From: Qipengyuania proteolytica
Lineage (GTDB): Bacteria > Pseudomonadota > Alphaproteobacteria > Sphingomonadales > Sphingomonadaceae
DNA length: 64,000 nt
Direction of reading: 5' to 3'
NCBI RefSeq assembly: GCF_019711565.1
Contig: NZ_JAIGNN010000002.1
Coordinates: 372,001 to 436,000, forward strand
Shown: one piece after another, positions 34,625 to 43,944 of the stretch
How the letters are laid out: every line of letters begins with the position of its first letter
Numbering within the stretch: position 1 is the stretch's first letter
Notes under the pieces: model-generated
The model's input: the letters and a program-made list of their open reading frames with translations, nothing else
Told to the model about the DNA's origin: nothing
Database searches by the model: none
Program-made: the position numbers and the translations under genes

Positions 34625-35539
34625 ATGGAAACGGACGATTGCATCATCGTGGGCGCAGGCCCGGCAGGTCTCACAGCCGCGATCTATCTCGCGCGCTACC
34701 ACCTTTCGATCCGCCTGTTCGATTGCGGCACCAGCAGGGCAAGCTGGATCCCGACGAGCCACAACCATGCGGGCTTTCCGGACGGCATCAACGGCAACGA
34801 ACTGCTCGAACGCATGCGCGAGCAGGCCGCGAAATACGGCGCGCTGCGCGAGCCCAAGCGCGTGACCGATCTCCGGCGCGACGGCGACTGTTTCATCGTT
34901 TGCTGCGACGAGGAGGAATTTCGCGCCCGGACGGTGCTGCTAGCGACGGGGGTGGTGAACAACCGGCCCGACGGGATCGAAGAGCAGCTGCATGACGAGG
35001 CATTGTCCCGCGGACTCATCCGCTACTGCCCCGTCTGCGATGGGTACGAGGTGACCGACAAGCGGGTCGCCGTCATCGGCACGGGCGACCACGGCACGGC
35101 GGAGGCGCAATTCATCCGCACCTACACGCAGGACCTGACGCTCGCATCGCCCGGCGGCGATCACGATCTTTCGGACCAGTGTTCGGACGCGCTCGACGAA
35201 GCGGGCATTGCACGGGTCGCGGGCCCATGCGGCGGCTTCGCCATCGAGAACGGGCAGATCGCCTTCGACACGGCGGAGGGGCGCATGGCGTTCGACAGTG
35301 TCTATCCGGCGCTGGGATCGAAGGTCCGCTCGGGGCTTGCGGTGGCGTGCGGTGCAAAGGTGAGCGAGGACGATTGCATCCTCGTCGACGATCATCTCGA
35401 AACCAGCGTGCCGGGGCTGTTCGCAGCCGGAGACGTCGTGCTCGGGCTGGACCAGATCAGCCATGCGATGGGGCAGGCAGGCGTCGCCGCCACGACGATC
35501 CGCAATCACCTGGCGGAGAAAGCCCCGCTGCGACGCTAG
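34625..35539 (+). CDS. Thioredoxin reductase-like NAD(P)/FAD oxidoreductase
   Basis: 304 residues with the thioredoxin-reductase layout: [22 protein letters not shown] (FAD), [11 protein letters not shown], the redox pair CPVC in [12 protein letters not shown], an NAD(P) loop [16 protein letters not shown], and [25 protein letters not shown] at the end. The middle has the normal two-domain swap. Redox partner unknown; classical TrxB is possible, but divergence near FAD ([20 protein letters not shown]) points to a related reductase. The gene sits opposite to the ribosomal genes around it and shares a stop-codon CTAG with rimM. Confidence 0.85.
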   Translation: METDDCIIVGAGPAGLTAAIYLARYHLSIRLFDCGTSRASWIPTSHNHAGFPDGINGNELLERMREQAAKYGALREPKRVTDLRRDGDCFIVCCDEEEFRARTVLLATGVVNNRPDGIEEQLHDEALSRGLIRYCPVCDGYEVTDKRVAVIGTGDHGTAEAQFIRTYTQDLTLASPGGDHDLSDQCSDALDEAGIARVAGPCGGFAIENGQIAFDTAEGRMAFDSVYPALGSKVRSGLAVACGAKVSEDDCILVDDHLETSVPGLFAAGDVVLGLDQISHAMGQAGVAATTIRNHLAEKAPLRR

Positions 35540-36021
35540 TCGACGAAGTCGGCGTTGACGGTCAGCGAGTCCTTGTCCCACGCGGGCACGGCCTGCGCGG
35601 TCAGCGGCACCATGAACTTCTTGCCGTCGGGCTTCTCGATCTCGACGATGTCGGTCGCGCCGAAGTTCTCGACCGCGCAGACACGGCCGACCGGCTCGCC
35701 CTTGTCGGTGATCACGGGAAGGTCGAGCAGGTCGGAGAAGTAGAACTCACCCTCCTCCAGCGCCGGCAGTTCCTCGCGGGAAACGGTAAGGGCGGTGCCG
35801 CGCAGCTGCTCGGCCGCGGTGCGATCCGGCACCTCGGCAAAGCGCGCGATGGCACCGCCCTTGTTGTCGCTGCGGATTTTCGCGAGGGTCAGCGCGCCCC
35901 CGTTGAAACTGACGTGGGCCTTGAGGGCATCGAGGCCCTCGCCCAGCAGTTTCAGGCGGACTTCGCCCGCCACGCCATGCGCACCGGTGACGGCGGCCAG
36001 CGTGAGGGGCTTGTCCGGCAT
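35536..36021 (-). CDS. rimM: Ribosome maturation factor RimM
   Basis: 161 residues with both domains: the N-terminal barrel ([26 protein letters not shown]) and the C-terminal PRC barrel ([39 protein letters not shown]). RimM helps 30S assembly near S19 and 16S processing. It begins 9 nt after rpsP, as usual, and ends convergently with the FAD reductase on a shared CTAG. Confidence 0.96.
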   Translation of the reverse strand: MPDKPLTLAAVTGAHGVAGEVRLKLLGEGLDALKAHVSFNGGALTLAKIRSDNKGGAIARFAEVPDRTAAEQLRGTALTVSREELPALEEGEFYFSDLLDLPVITDKGEPVGRVCAVENFGATDIVEIEKPDGKKFMVPLTAQAVPAWDKDSLTVNADFVD

Positions 36022-36030
36022 CGGAACGGC

Positions 36031-36531
36031 TTACTCGGCCTTTTCTTCGGCTGCGTCTTCAGCCGGAGCGTCTTCTGCAGCCGCTTCCTCGGCGGGAGCT
36101 TCTTCAGCAGCAGCTTCTTCAGCCGGAGCTTCGGCAGCGGCAGCTTCTGCGTTCTGAGCCTCTTCCTCGGCAGCCTTGGCGGCTTCTTCGGCTTCAGCGG
36201 CCTTGGCGGCCTTTTCCTCGGCGCGTTCCTTGGCGGCTTCGCCCGGCTCGGCCTTCTTCGGGTTGTTGCGCGGCGCACGCTCGAGGATGCCGGCGGCATC
36301 GAAGAAGCGGTGGACGCGGTCCGACGGCTTGGCGCCGACCGACAGCCAGTGACGCGCGCGGTCTTCGTTGAGCTTCACGCGTTCGCCCGAATCCTTCGGC
36401 AGCATCGGGTTGTAGGTGCCGATCTGCTCCAGGTACTTGCCGTCACGCGCCGAACGCGAATCGGCGACGACGATGCGGTAGTAGGGGCGCTTCTTGGCAC
36501 CACCACGCGAAAGACGGATTGCAACTGCCAT
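36031..36531 (-). CDS. rpsP: 30S ribosomal protein S16 with long Ala/Glu tail
   Basis: 166 residues against about 80 in E. coli. Residues 1-80 are normal S16 ([46 protein letters not shown]). From about residue 85 the chain is Ala-, Glu- and Pro-rich with repeats such as [17 protein letters not shown], ending in AEEKAE. Similar tails occur in sphingomonad relatives; here it is low-complexity and probably disordered, perhaps contacting proteins outside the ribosome. AAGG lies upstream of the ATG. Confidence 0.96.
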   Translation of the reverse strand: MAVAIRLSRGGAKKRPYYRIVVADSRSARDGKYLEQIGTYNPMLPKDSGERVKLNEDRARHWLSVGAKPSDRVHRFFDAAGILERAPRNNPKKAEPGEAAKERAEEKAAKAAEAEEAAKAAEEEAQNAEAAAAEAPAEEAAAEEAPAEEAAAEDAPAEDAAEEKAE

Positions 36532-36565
36532 TTGATATTACCTTTCGAAAATAAACGTCTGAATT

Positions 36566-38041
36566 CTATTTTTTCTTGAGCAGGTCCTGCAGGTCCGGCG
36601 GAAGCGTGTTCATGTCCACGCCAGGACCGCCCTTGCCGCCGCCCATTCCGGGCAGGCCTGCGCCCGGCCCGCCGAGGCCCGGCATCGCCGCCCCCAGGCC
36701 CCCGCCGCCGAACAGCGCGCCGAGGCCCTTGAGGCCGCCCATCTTCTTGATCTGCTTCATCGCGCGCGACATCTCCTGGTGCATCTTCAGCACCTTGTTG
36801 ACGTCCTGCACCTGCGTGCCCGAGCCGGCCGCCACGCGCTTCTTGCGCTTGGCGTTCAGCAGTTCGGGGCGCTTCCTTTCCTTCGGCGTCATCGAGCCGA
36901 TGATGGCATCCATGTGCAGCAGGACGCGGTCGTCCATGCCGCTCGCCGCCATCGCCGCCTTGGCCTTCTTCATGCCGGGCATCATGCCCGCGAGCATGCC
37001 GAGACCGCCCATCTGCTGCATCTGCCTAAGCTGCATGCGAAGATCGTCGAGGTCGAACTTGCCCTGCGCCATCTTCTTGGCGAGCGCTTCGGCCTCGTCC
37101 TGCTTGATCGTCGCCGCGGCCTTTTCGACCAGCGACACGACATCGCCCATGCCCAGGATGCGGCCCGCGACGCGTTTGGCATCGAAGGCCTCGATCGCGT
37201 CGAGCTTTTCGCCCGTGCCGGCGAACTTGATCGGCTTGCCGGTGACGTAACGCATCGACAGCGCGGCACCGCCGCGCGCATCGCCGTCCATGCGGGTCAG
37301 CACCACGCCGGTCAGCGGCACTTCGCCGGTAAAGCTCTGCGCCACGTTGACCGCGTCCTGGCCGGTCAGGCTGTCGACCACCAGCAGCACTTCGGTCGGC
37401 GCGGAGACGCCCGCGATTGCCTTCATCTCTGCCATCAGCGCTTCGTCGACATGCAGGCGGCCCGCCGTGTCGAGCAACAGCACGTCGGCGGATTGCAGCC
37501 TGGCGCTGTCCATCGCGCGGCGGGCGATATCGACCGGCTGCTGGCCTTCGATGATCGGCAGCGTCGCGACCTCGACCTGCTCGCCGAGCACCTTGAGCTG
37601 CTCCTGCGCGGCCGGCCGGTTGACGTCGAGCGACGCCATCAGCGCCTTCTTGCCGTGCTTTTCCCTGATCAGCTTGCCGAGCTTCGCCGTCGTCGTCGTC
37701 TTGCCCGAACCCTGCAGGCCGACCATCATGATGACCACAGGCGGCTTGGCAGCGAAGTTCAGCTCCGCCGGTTCGTCACCGCCGAGCATCTCGGTGAGCT
37801 CGTCGCTGACGATCTTGACGACCTGCTGGCCCGGAGTGACCGACTTGAGGACTTCCGAACCGATCGCCTTTTCGGTGACCGCATCGATGAAGCGGCGGAC
37901 GACCGGCAGCGCGACATCGGCCTCGAGCAGGGCGATCCGCACCTCGCGCATCGCCTCACGCACGTCGTTCTCGCTCAGGGCGCCGCGGCCCTTGAGCTTG
38001 TCGAACACATTGCCGAGACGATCGGACAGGTTGTCGAACAC
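36566..38041 (-). CDS. ffh: Signal recognition particle protein (SRP54)
   Basis: 491 residues. Ffh binds SRP RNA and hydrophobic nascent chains at the membrane. FDNLSDRLGNVFDKLKGRGALSENDV (N domain), GLQGSGKTTTTAKLGKLIRE (P-loop), DTAGRLHVDE, TRMDGDARGGAALS and TGEKLDAIEAF (G domain), then the Met-rich M domain (residues 300-440) are complete. The tail is Gly-rich (GGGLGAAMPGLGG). I start at GTG (38041): GGAG precedes by seven bases and the family begins FDNL; upstream frame would add a non-homologous stretch. Confidence 0.97.
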   Translation of the reverse strand: MFDNLSDRLGNVFDKLKGRGALSENDVREAMREVRIALLEADVALPVVRRFIDAVTEKAIGSEVLKSVTPGQQVVKIVSDELTEMLGGDEPAELNFAAKPPVVIMMVGLQGSGKTTTTAKLGKLIREKHGKKALMASLDVNRPAAQEQLKVLGEQVEVATLPIIEGQQPVDIARRAMDSARLQSADVLLLDTAGRLHVDEALMAEMKAIAGVSAPTEVLLVVDSLTGQDAVNVAQSFTGEVPLTGVVLTRMDGDARGGAALSMRYVTGKPIKFAGTGEKLDAIEAFDAKRVAGRILGMGDVVSLVEKAAATIKQDEAEALAKKMAQGKFDLDDLRMQLRQMQQMGGLGMLAGMMPGMKKAKAAMAASGMDDRVLLHMDAIIGSMTPKERKRPELLNAKRKKRVAAGSGTQVQDVNKVLKMHQEMSRAMKQIKKMGGLKGLGALFGGGGLGAAMPGLGGPGAGLPGMGGGKGGPGVDMNTLPPDLQDLLKKK

Positions 38042-38150
38042 GTGCCTACTCCAAACCCCGGCGACGCGAACGTGGCCGGACATTACCTTCCGGTCGCTTC
38101 CCGAACCGAAAAAGTGGTGCCCCTTTTTCTGGGAAACTCCCGGAAACGCG

Positions 38151-38184
38151 AAAAACGCCGGCGGACGAGAACTCGTCGGCCAGC
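38151..38184 (-). terminator. Putative terminator after tRNA-Ala
   Basis: On the minus strand GCTGGC-C-GACGAG, loop TT, CTCGTC-C-GCCGGC, then GTTTTT: a 12-pair stem with one C/C mismatch and one G-T pair. It follows the tRNA by about 100 nt and precedes the ffh leader. Confidence 0.65.
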
Positions 38185-38282
38185 GTGGGGATATTCCCCT
38201 GTAAACCCAAACTCTTGCCCGGGTGTGGTGGAAGCAAGCCGCAGCCGTCGCCACGGCCTGCTACCATCAAACTCGGTGGAAA

Positions 38283-38358
<76 letters not shown>

Positions 38359-38449
38359 GAGCCATTTCTTGCCGACGCGTCCTGGGAGGCGCGTCACCCT
38401 TGCGGGAGGCGCCCAATATAAGGGGCCTCACCGCAATGCAACAGCAAAA

Positions 38450-38791
38450 TTAGCTTTCGTCGACGTCGTCGTCGTCGCCCTTGGACTTCGTCTCGACGCC
38501 GAGGTCGTCGTCGCCGCCGAGGTCGACTTCGTTGTCGGGCGAATCATCGTCTTCGTCGATGTCGATATCCAGATCGTCATCGTCGTCGCCGCCCAGATCG
38601 CTATCCGCCTCGGCGTCTTTCTTCTTGGACTCTTCCTCGGCAAGGATCGGCTGCTTCGACTTGAGCACCGGCTCGGGCGTCCACTCTTCACCGCATTCGA
38701 TGCAGGTGACGGGATCTTCCTTGTTCAGATCGTAGAAGCGGGTGCCACAGTTCGGGCAGGTCCGCTTGGTGCCCCATTCCGGTTTGACCAT
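38450..38791 (-). CDS. FYDLN-acid domain protein (TIGR02300)
   Basis: 113 residues. MVKPEWGTKRTCPNCGTRFYDLNKEDPVTCIECGEEW has two zinc-type CxxC pairs and the FYDLN motif that names the family. From about residue 60 the chain is dominated by Asp and Glu (long D/E runs around DDDDDLDIDIDED). The family is confined largely to alphaproteobacteria and its role is unknown; a zinc ribbon with an acidic tail could act on transcription or nucleoids. AAGGA precedes the ATG. Confidence 0.9.
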   Translation of the reverse strand: MVKPEWGTKRTCPNCGTRFYDLNKEDPVTCIECGEEWTPEPVLKSKQPILAEEESKKKDAEADSDLGGDDDDDLDIDIDEDDDSPDNEVDLGGDDDLGVETKSKGDDDDVDES

Positions 38792-38961
38792 GTGTAATCC
38801 TTGGCTTTCCGCCCCCGGCAGGTGCGCCGCGGGCCGTGAATTCGTAATTGGTGTGATGGGTTCCCGACAGGCGGGAATCAACTGCGCGCGCGCCTTGCCA
38901 GACAGATTTCGCGCTGTCAAAGCGCAGGTCGCTTCCGACGACCCCAGACCCGCGAGATTGT

Positions 38962-40269
38962 GTGACCGCCCATCGTTTTCAACCCTCCCGACCGCTGACC
39001 GGCCGCATTCGCGTACCGGGCGACAAGTCGATCAGCCACCGTTCGCTCATGTTCGGGGCGCTGGCCGTGGGCCGCAGCCGGATTTCGGGCCTGCTCGAAG
39101 GCGAGGACGTCCTCGCCACCGCCGCTGCCCTGCGCGCGATGGGCGCCAGGATCGAGCGCGACGGTGACGACTGGATCGTCGACGGCGTCGGCATCGGCGG
39201 GTTGCTCCAGCCCGAACAGGCGCTCGACATGGGCAATTCGGGCACCTCGACGCGGCTGCTGATGGGCCTCGTCGCCAGCCACGGGATCACCGCCGCCTTT
39301 ACCGGCGACGCCAGCCTTTCCAAGCGCCCGATGGGCCGCGTGATCGACCCGCTCTCGACCATGGGCGCAAGCTTCACCCCTTCGCCCGGCGGCACGCTGC
39401 CGCTCATGATGGAGGGCATGCAGCCCGCCGTGCCGATCGAGTACCGCCTCCCCGTCGCGAGCGCACAGGTGAAGAGCGCGGTCCTGCTGGCCGGGCTCAA
39501 CACGCCTGGCACCACCACCGTGATCGAGCCCGTGCCCACCCGCGACCATACCGAGCGCATGCTGCGCGGTTTCGGTGTCGCTGTGACGGTCGAGGAAATC
39601 GATGGCGAGAAGCACATCTCCGTCACCGGCCCGGTCGACATGACACCGTGCGACATCGTGGTCCCCGGCGATCCGTCCTCGGCCGCCTTCTTCGCGGTCG
39701 CGGCCAGCGTTGTGCCGGGCAGCGACCTCGTGATCGAGAACGTCGGCCTGAATCCCACCCGTAATGGCATCTTCCGTGTGCTCGGGCAGATGGGCGCGAG
39801 CATCGACTATCTCGACGAACGCGAAGTCGGCGGTGAGCCGGTGGCCGACCTGCGCGTCCGGCATGCAGCCCTCAAGGGTATCGAGGTCGATCCCGACATC
39901 GCGCCGAGCATGATCGACGAGTTCCCCGTCCTGTTCGTTGCAGCCGCGCTGGCCGAGGGCACCACCGTGACGACCGGCCTCGAGGAATTGCGCGTCAAGG
40001 AAAGCGACCGGCTCTCCGCGATGGCAGCAGCGCTCACGCTTGCGGGCGCGTCTGTCGAAGAGACGCCCGACGGCCTGACGATACACGGAAGCGGCGGCGC
40101 CCTGCTCCCCGGTGGCGGCCCGGTCACGACCCATCTCGACCACCGCATTGCCATGAGCATGGCGGTGGCCGGCCTCGCGAGCAGCGCGGGCGTCGCGGTC
40201 GACAGCACCGAACCCATCGCCACCAGCTTCCCGAACTTCATGGCCCTGCTCGCCGAGGCCGCGGCGTGA
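38962..40269 (+). CDS. aroA: 3-phosphoshikimate 1-carboxyvinyltransferase (EPSP synthase)
   Basis: 435 residues. AroA makes EPSP from shikimate 3-phosphate and PEP. RIRVPGDKSISHRSLMFGALAVG, MGNSGTSTRLLMG, KSAVLLAGLNTPG, RDHTERMLRGFG and LRVKESDRLSAMA are the conserved sites. The start is GTG at 38962 (TTGTGACC); the site upstream is weak (CGAGA). It overlaps the next gene by GTGA. Confidence 0.96.
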   Translation: MTAHRFQPSRPLTGRIRVPGDKSISHRSLMFGALAVGRSRISGLLEGEDVLATAAALRAMGARIERDGDDWIVDGVGIGGLLQPEQALDMGNSGTSTRLLMGLVASHGITAAFTGDASLSKRPMGRVIDPLSTMGASFTPSPGGTLPLMMEGMQPAVPIEYRLPVASAQVKSAVLLAGLNTPGTTTVIEPVPTRDHTERMLRGFGVAVTVEEIDGEKHISVTGPVDMTPCDIVVPGDPSSAAFFAVAASVVPGSDLVIENVGLNPTRNGIFRVLGQMGASIDYLDEREVGGEPVADLRVRHAALKGIEVDPDIAPSMIDEFPVLFVAAALAEGTTVTTGLEELRVKESDRLSAMAAALTLAGASVEETPDGLTIHGSGGALLPGGGPVTTHLDHRIAMSMAVAGLASSAGVAVDSTEPIATSFPNFMALLAEAAA

Positions 40270-40526
40270 GCGATGCCCTGGACATCTACACCGCCGTGGG
40301 CTTCGTCGGCATGGCCTGCATCATCGGGGCCTATGCCTACCTCACATGGAAGGACGAGCCGAACCCCTTCATCCTCCACGGCACCAACCTGACGGGTGCC
40401 GCGCTGCTGACCGTCTCGCTGCTCGTCCACACCAACTGGCCGAGCCTCGTGCTCGAAGGCTTCTGGGCAGCGATCGCGCTGTGGGGCTTGTGGAAGGCGC
40501 TCAAGTCGCGCAGCAAGCCGGCATGA
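40266..40526 (+). CDS. CBU_0592-like small membrane protein
   Basis: 86 residues with three hydrophobic helices (YTAVGFVGMACIIGAYAYLTW, ILHGTNLTGAALLTVSLLV, SLVLEGFWAAIALWGLW). The sequence pattern (WKDEPNPFILHGTNLTGA, EGFWAAIA) matches the CBU_0592 domain, which is of unknown function. GTG start in GTGA overlaps the aroA stop; the ATGA at its end overlaps cmk. It is thus co-translated between two core genes. Confidence 0.82.
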   Translation: MSDALDIYTAVGFVGMACIIGAYAYLTWKDEPNPFILHGTNLTGAALLTVSLLVHTNWPSLVLEGFWAAIALWGLWKALKSRSKPA

Positions 40527-41158
40527 TCATCGCCGTCGACGGACCGACTGCATCGGGCAAGGGCACCATCGCCAAGGCGCTGGCGGCGCACTTCGGCCTG
40601 CCGCATCTCGATACCGGCCTGCTCTATCGCGCGGTGGGGCGTCAGGTATTCCTGGACGGCGGCGACCCCGACGACGGCGGCGATGCGTTGGCCGCGACCA
40701 GCTTTCCCGACAGCCTGCTGGGCGATCCGCACCTGCGCGACGAGGCGACCGGCGGCCTCGCCAGCCGCGTCTCGGTGCATCCGGCCGTCCGGCAAGCGCT
40801 CTACGAACGCCAGCGCAGCTTCGCCATGCAGCCGGGCGGCGCCGTGCTCGACGGGCGCGATATCGGGACCGTCATTGCGCCCGAGGCCGAAGTGAAGCTG
40901 TTCGTCACGGCCAGCGTGGAGGCGCGCGCGCAGCGCCGCTTCCTCGAAATGCGCGAGCGCGGCGTGCACGTAACCCTGCTCGAGATCGAGGACGATTTGC
41001 GCCGCCGCGACGAACGCGATACCAATCGCGCGGTCGCGCCGCTCGTTCCGGCCGCGGATGCCCTGGTGATCGACACGAGCACACTGAGCCGCGAGGAGGC
41101 CTTCGCCGCGGCGCTCGATGCGGTGAATGCAGCCACCGGGCAGCAGCCCTGCCCGTGA
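40523..41158 (+). CDS. cmk: Cytidylate kinase
   Basis: 211 residues. Cmk phosphorylates CMP and dCMP. IIAVDGPTASGKGTIAKALAAHFGLPHLDTGLLYRAVG (P-loop and substrate region), GLASRVSVHPAVRQALYERQRSFA, DGRDIGTVIAPEAEVKLFVTA and RRDERDTNRAVAPL are conserved. Start and stop overlap neighbours (ATGA; GTGA). Confidence 0.96.
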   Translation: MIIAVDGPTASGKGTIAKALAAHFGLPHLDTGLLYRAVGRQVFLDGGDPDDGGDALAATSFPDSLLGDPHLRDEATGGLASRVSVHPAVRQALYERQRSFAMQPGGAVLDGRDIGTVIAPEAEVKLFVTASVEARAQRRFLEMRERGVHVTLLEIEDDLRRRDERDTNRAVAPLVPAADALVIDTSTLSREEAFAAALDAVNAATGQQPCP

Positions 41159-41772
41159 CCAAGCGCTACCGCCGCAATCTCGTCATCCTCACCGCCGTCT
41201 GGGCGGTGGCCCTCCTCGCTTCGGGCTGGTCGCCCTTCGACCGCGCGACATGGTGGATGGAGGTCGCACCCGCGCTCATCGCCCTGCCCATCCTGTGGGC
41301 CAGCGCGAGACGTCTCCCGCTTACCACGCTGGCGTTGGGGCTGATCGGCTTTCATGGTCTCGTCCTGATGCTAGGCGGCGCTTACACCTACGCCCGGGTG
41401 CCGGTGGGCTTTGCGGTGCAGGATTGGTTCGACCTTGCCCGCAATCCATATGATCGGTTCGGCCATTTCATCCAGGGCTTCGTCCCGGCGATCGTGCTGC
41501 GCGAACTGCTGGTGCGCCTCGGCCTGCTGAAGCGCGGCGCGCTGCTGGCGGTGCTCGTCATGGCCTGCTGCCTCGCGGTGAGCGCCGCCTACGAACTGAT
41601 TGAGTTCGGTGCGGCGATGGCGCTTGGCCAGGGCGCCGACGAGTTCCTCGGCACGCAGGGCGATCCGTGGGACACGCAGTGGGACATGCTGATGTGCCTG
41701 ATCGGCGCGGCGACCGCGCTGTCTCTCCTGACGGCCACGCACAACCGCCAGCTCGACCGTCTCGGCGCATAG
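41155..41772 (+). CDS. YjdF-like membrane protein (DUF2238)
   Basis: 205 residues with about six helices. NPYDRFGHFIQGFVPAIVLRELLVR and SAAYELIEFGAAMALGQGADEFLGTQGDPWDTQWDMLMCLIGA are the DUF2238 signature with its conserved Asp/Arg/Glu residues. No function is known. It begins at GTG inside the cmk stop (GTGA) and ends the aroA-to-41772 chain. Confidence 0.85.
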   Translation: MTKRYRRNLVILTAVWAVALLASGWSPFDRATWWMEVAPALIALPILWASARRLPLTTLALGLIGFHGLVLMLGGAYTYARVPVGFAVQDWFDLARNPYDRFGHFIQGFVPAIVLRELLVRLGLLKRGALLAVLVMACCLAVSAAYELIEFGAAMALGQGADEFLGTQGDPWDTQWDMLMCLIGAATALSLLTATHNRQLDRLGA

Positions 41773-42144
41773 CGCTTTCCTACACTCGCGCGGTTCTGGC
41801 AGGCGATCAGCCATGCTCCTCACACCCGCCCGCAATCGCCCGGAAATCCGTCGCTTTTGCCCTCTCGCTGACGCTTGCGCCTTTTTCCCGTATGGACAGT
41901 GGTCCATGCGGTCCATGTGTAGGGCCAGCACTGCCGCAAAACGCTTGCTTTTCGCAGGTCTTTCGCCTAGGCGCGCGCCCGTCCCGAACATCTCTGCGAT
42001 CGAACGGACCTTCGCGGCGGCATCCGGCCCCGCGGAGCAGTCGGCCCTCTTGCCCCGTTAGCCCCGCAATTGTGCGGGAGACGGAGAAAGACCCCGGGAA
42101 AACCGGTGGCCGGTAGCAAAACGAACGTTAGGACTACACACCAC
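41773..42144 (+). other. Gene-free leader before rpsA
   Basis: 372 bases without a convincing gene. At 41892-41907 ATGGAC, AGTG, GTCCAT form a perfect 6-bp inverted repeat, followed after GCG by GTCCAT again (41911-41916). At 42063-42078 CCCGCA, loop ATTG, TGCGGG form a 6-bp hairpin shortly before the S1 start. S1 represses its own translation in other bacteria, so a leader is expected; a role for these elements is inference. No clear -35/-10 was found. Confidence 0.55.
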
Positions 42145-43848
42145 ATGGCAACTGCAGCCAATCCGACGCGCGCCGATTTCGAGGCGATGCTCAACGAACA
42201 ACTCGGCGGCGCCGGCGACGAAGGCTTCGAAGGCCGCGTCGTCAAGGGCACCGTCACCAATGTCGAAAACGGCTTTGCGATCATCGATGTCGGCCTGAAG
42301 AGCGAAGGCCGCGTCGACATCAAGGAATTCATGCGCGGCGAAGGCGACGAAGCACCGAAGATCGGTGACGAAGTCGAAGTGTTCGTCGACCGCGTCGAAA
42401 ACGCCGACGGCGAAGCCATGCTGTCGCGCGACCGCGCCCGCCGCGAAGCCGCCTGGGACAAGCTGGAAAGCGAATTCGGCGAAGGCAAGCGCGTCGAAGG
42501 CCGCATCTTTGGCCGCGTCAAGGGCGGCTTTACCGTCGATCTCGACGGCGCCGTGGCCTTCCTGCCCGGTTCGCAGGTCGACATCCGCCCCGTGCGCGAC
42601 GTCACCCCGCTGATGGACATGGCCCAGCCCTTCCAGATCCTCAAGATGGACCGCCGCCGCGGTAACATCGTCGTCTCGCGCCGCGCGGTTCTCGAAGAAA
42701 CCCGCGCCGAACAGCGCAGCGAGCTGATCGACAAGCTGGCCGAAGGCCAGGTGATCGACGGCGTGGTCAAGAACATCACCGACTACGGCGCCTTCGTCGA
42801 CCTCGGCGGTATCGACGGCCTGCTGCATGTCACCGACATGAGCTACAAGCGCGTCAACCACCCGAGCGAAATGATCGAAATCGGCCAGACCGTGACCGTC
42901 CAGATCATCCGCATCAACGAAGACACGCAGCGCATCAGCCTCGGCATGAAGCAGCTGGAATCGGATCCGTGGGACGGCGTCGCCGCCAAGTACCCGGTCG
43001 GCATGAAGATGACGGGCACCGTTACCAACATCACCGAATACGGCGCCTTCGTCGAAATCGAGCCGGGCATCGAAGGCCTGGTCCACGTTTCGGAAATGAG
43101 CTGGACCAAGAAGAACGTCCACCCGGGCAAGATCGTTTCGACCTCGCAGGAAGTCGAAGTCATGGTCCTCGAGGTCGACAGCGAGAAGCGTCGCATCAGC
43201 CTCGGCCTCAAGCAGGCCCAGCGCAACCCGTGGGAAGAGTTCGCGGAGAAGCACCCGGTCGGCTCGAAGGTCTCGGGCGAAGTCAAGAACGCCACCGAAT
43301 TCGGCCTGTTCATCGGCCTCGACGGCGACGTCGACGGCATGGTCCACATGTCGGACATCGCCTGGGGCATCTCGGGTGAAGACGCGCTCGCGCTGCACCG
43401 CAAGGGCGAGCAGGTCGAAGCCGTCGTACTCGACGTCGACACCGACAAGGAGCGCATCAGCCTCGGCATGAAGCAGCTCGAAAAGGGTGCACCGACCGAA
43501 GCCGGCGCCGGCAGCTCGCTCCGCAAGGGCGAAACCGTCACCGTCACCGTCCTCGAAGTCCGCGATGGCGGCCTCGAAGTGCAGGTCGGCGAAGATGGCG
43601 CAACCGGCTTCATCAAGCGTTCGGACCTCGGCCGCGACCGCGACGAGCAGCGTCCGGATCGCTTCCAGCCGGGTGCCAAGGTCGACGCCATGGTCACCGG
43701 CTTCGACCGTTCGAAGAAGCCCAACTTCTCGATCAAGGCGCGCCAGATCGCCGAAGAGAAGGAAGCGGTTGCACAGTTCGGTTCGTCGGATTCGGGTGCC
43801 TCGCTCGGCGACATCCTCGGCGAAGCGCTGAAGAAAAAGGAAGACTAA
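42145..43848 (+). CDS. rpsA: 30S ribosomal protein S1
   Basis: 567 residues with six S1 (OB-fold) domains. Repeated phrases of the type VKGTVTNVENGFAIIDVG, VKNITDYGAFVDLGGIDGLLHVTDMSYKR and VTNITEYGAFVEIEPGIEGLVHVSEMSW mark domains 1, 3 and 4. S1 binds mRNA near the ribosome entry and helps start on structured messages. The start ATG at 42145 agrees with family ends (MATAANPTRADFEAML). DNA repeats between domains reflect this structure. A terminator follows 31 nt after the stop. Confidence 0.97.
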   Translation: MATAANPTRADFEAMLNEQLGGAGDEGFEGRVVKGTVTNVENGFAIIDVGLKSEGRVDIKEFMRGEGDEAPKIGDEVEVFVDRVENADGEAMLSRDRARREAAWDKLESEFGEGKRVEGRIFGRVKGGFTVDLDGAVAFLPGSQVDIRPVRDVTPLMDMAQPFQILKMDRRRGNIVVSRRAVLEETRAEQRSELIDKLAEGQVIDGVVKNITDYGAFVDLGGIDGLLHVTDMSYKRVNHPSEMIEIGQTVTVQIIRINEDTQRISLGMKQLESDPWDGVAAKYPVGMKMTGTVTNITEYGAFVEIEPGIEGLVHVSEMSWTKKNVHPGKIVSTSQEVEVMVLEVDSEKRRISLGLKQAQRNPWEEFAEKHPVGSKVSGEVKNATEFGLFIGLDGDVDGMVHMSDIAWGISGEDALALHRKGEQVEAVVLDVDTDKERISLGMKQLEKGAPTEAGAGSSLRKGETVTVTVLEVRDGGLEVQVGEDGATGFIKRSDLGRDRDEQRPDRFQPGAKVDAMVTGFDRSKKPNFSIKARQIAEEKEAVAQFGSSDSGASLGDILGEALKKKED

Positions 43849-43878
43849 GCTCTTCCCACCCTTGTCAGGGTAATCAGG

Positions 43879-43914
43879 AAGGCCCGCTTGCGATACCCGC
43901 AGGCGGGCCTTTCC
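43879..43914 (+). terminator. Terminator after rpsA
   Basis: AAGGCCCGC (43879-43887) and GCGGGCCTT (43903-43911), perfect nine-base arms with a 15-base loop, then a short T run (TTTCC). The T tail is weak, so read-through into gloB is possible. Confidence 0.75.
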
Positions 43915-43944
43915 TACGTCGGCAGGGCGTCCTACACTGGCCGG

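Noticed and set aside
36031-36290. Short repeats that resemble a CRISPR or VNTR.
   Set aside because: They are coding repeats of the S16 tail; unit length and spacing do not fit CRISPR.
38110-38129. AAAAAG...CTTTTT repeat near ffh as a terminator.
   Set aside because: Weak AT stem and no gene that needs it; the stronger stem at 38151-38184 explains the tRNA end.
41813-42061. An 82-codon frame before rpsA.
   Set aside because: Arg/Ala/Pro composition, no site upstream and no recognisable fold; more likely leader.
42145-43848. Direct repeats inside rpsA that look like a duplication.
   Set aside because: They are the S1 domains of the protein.
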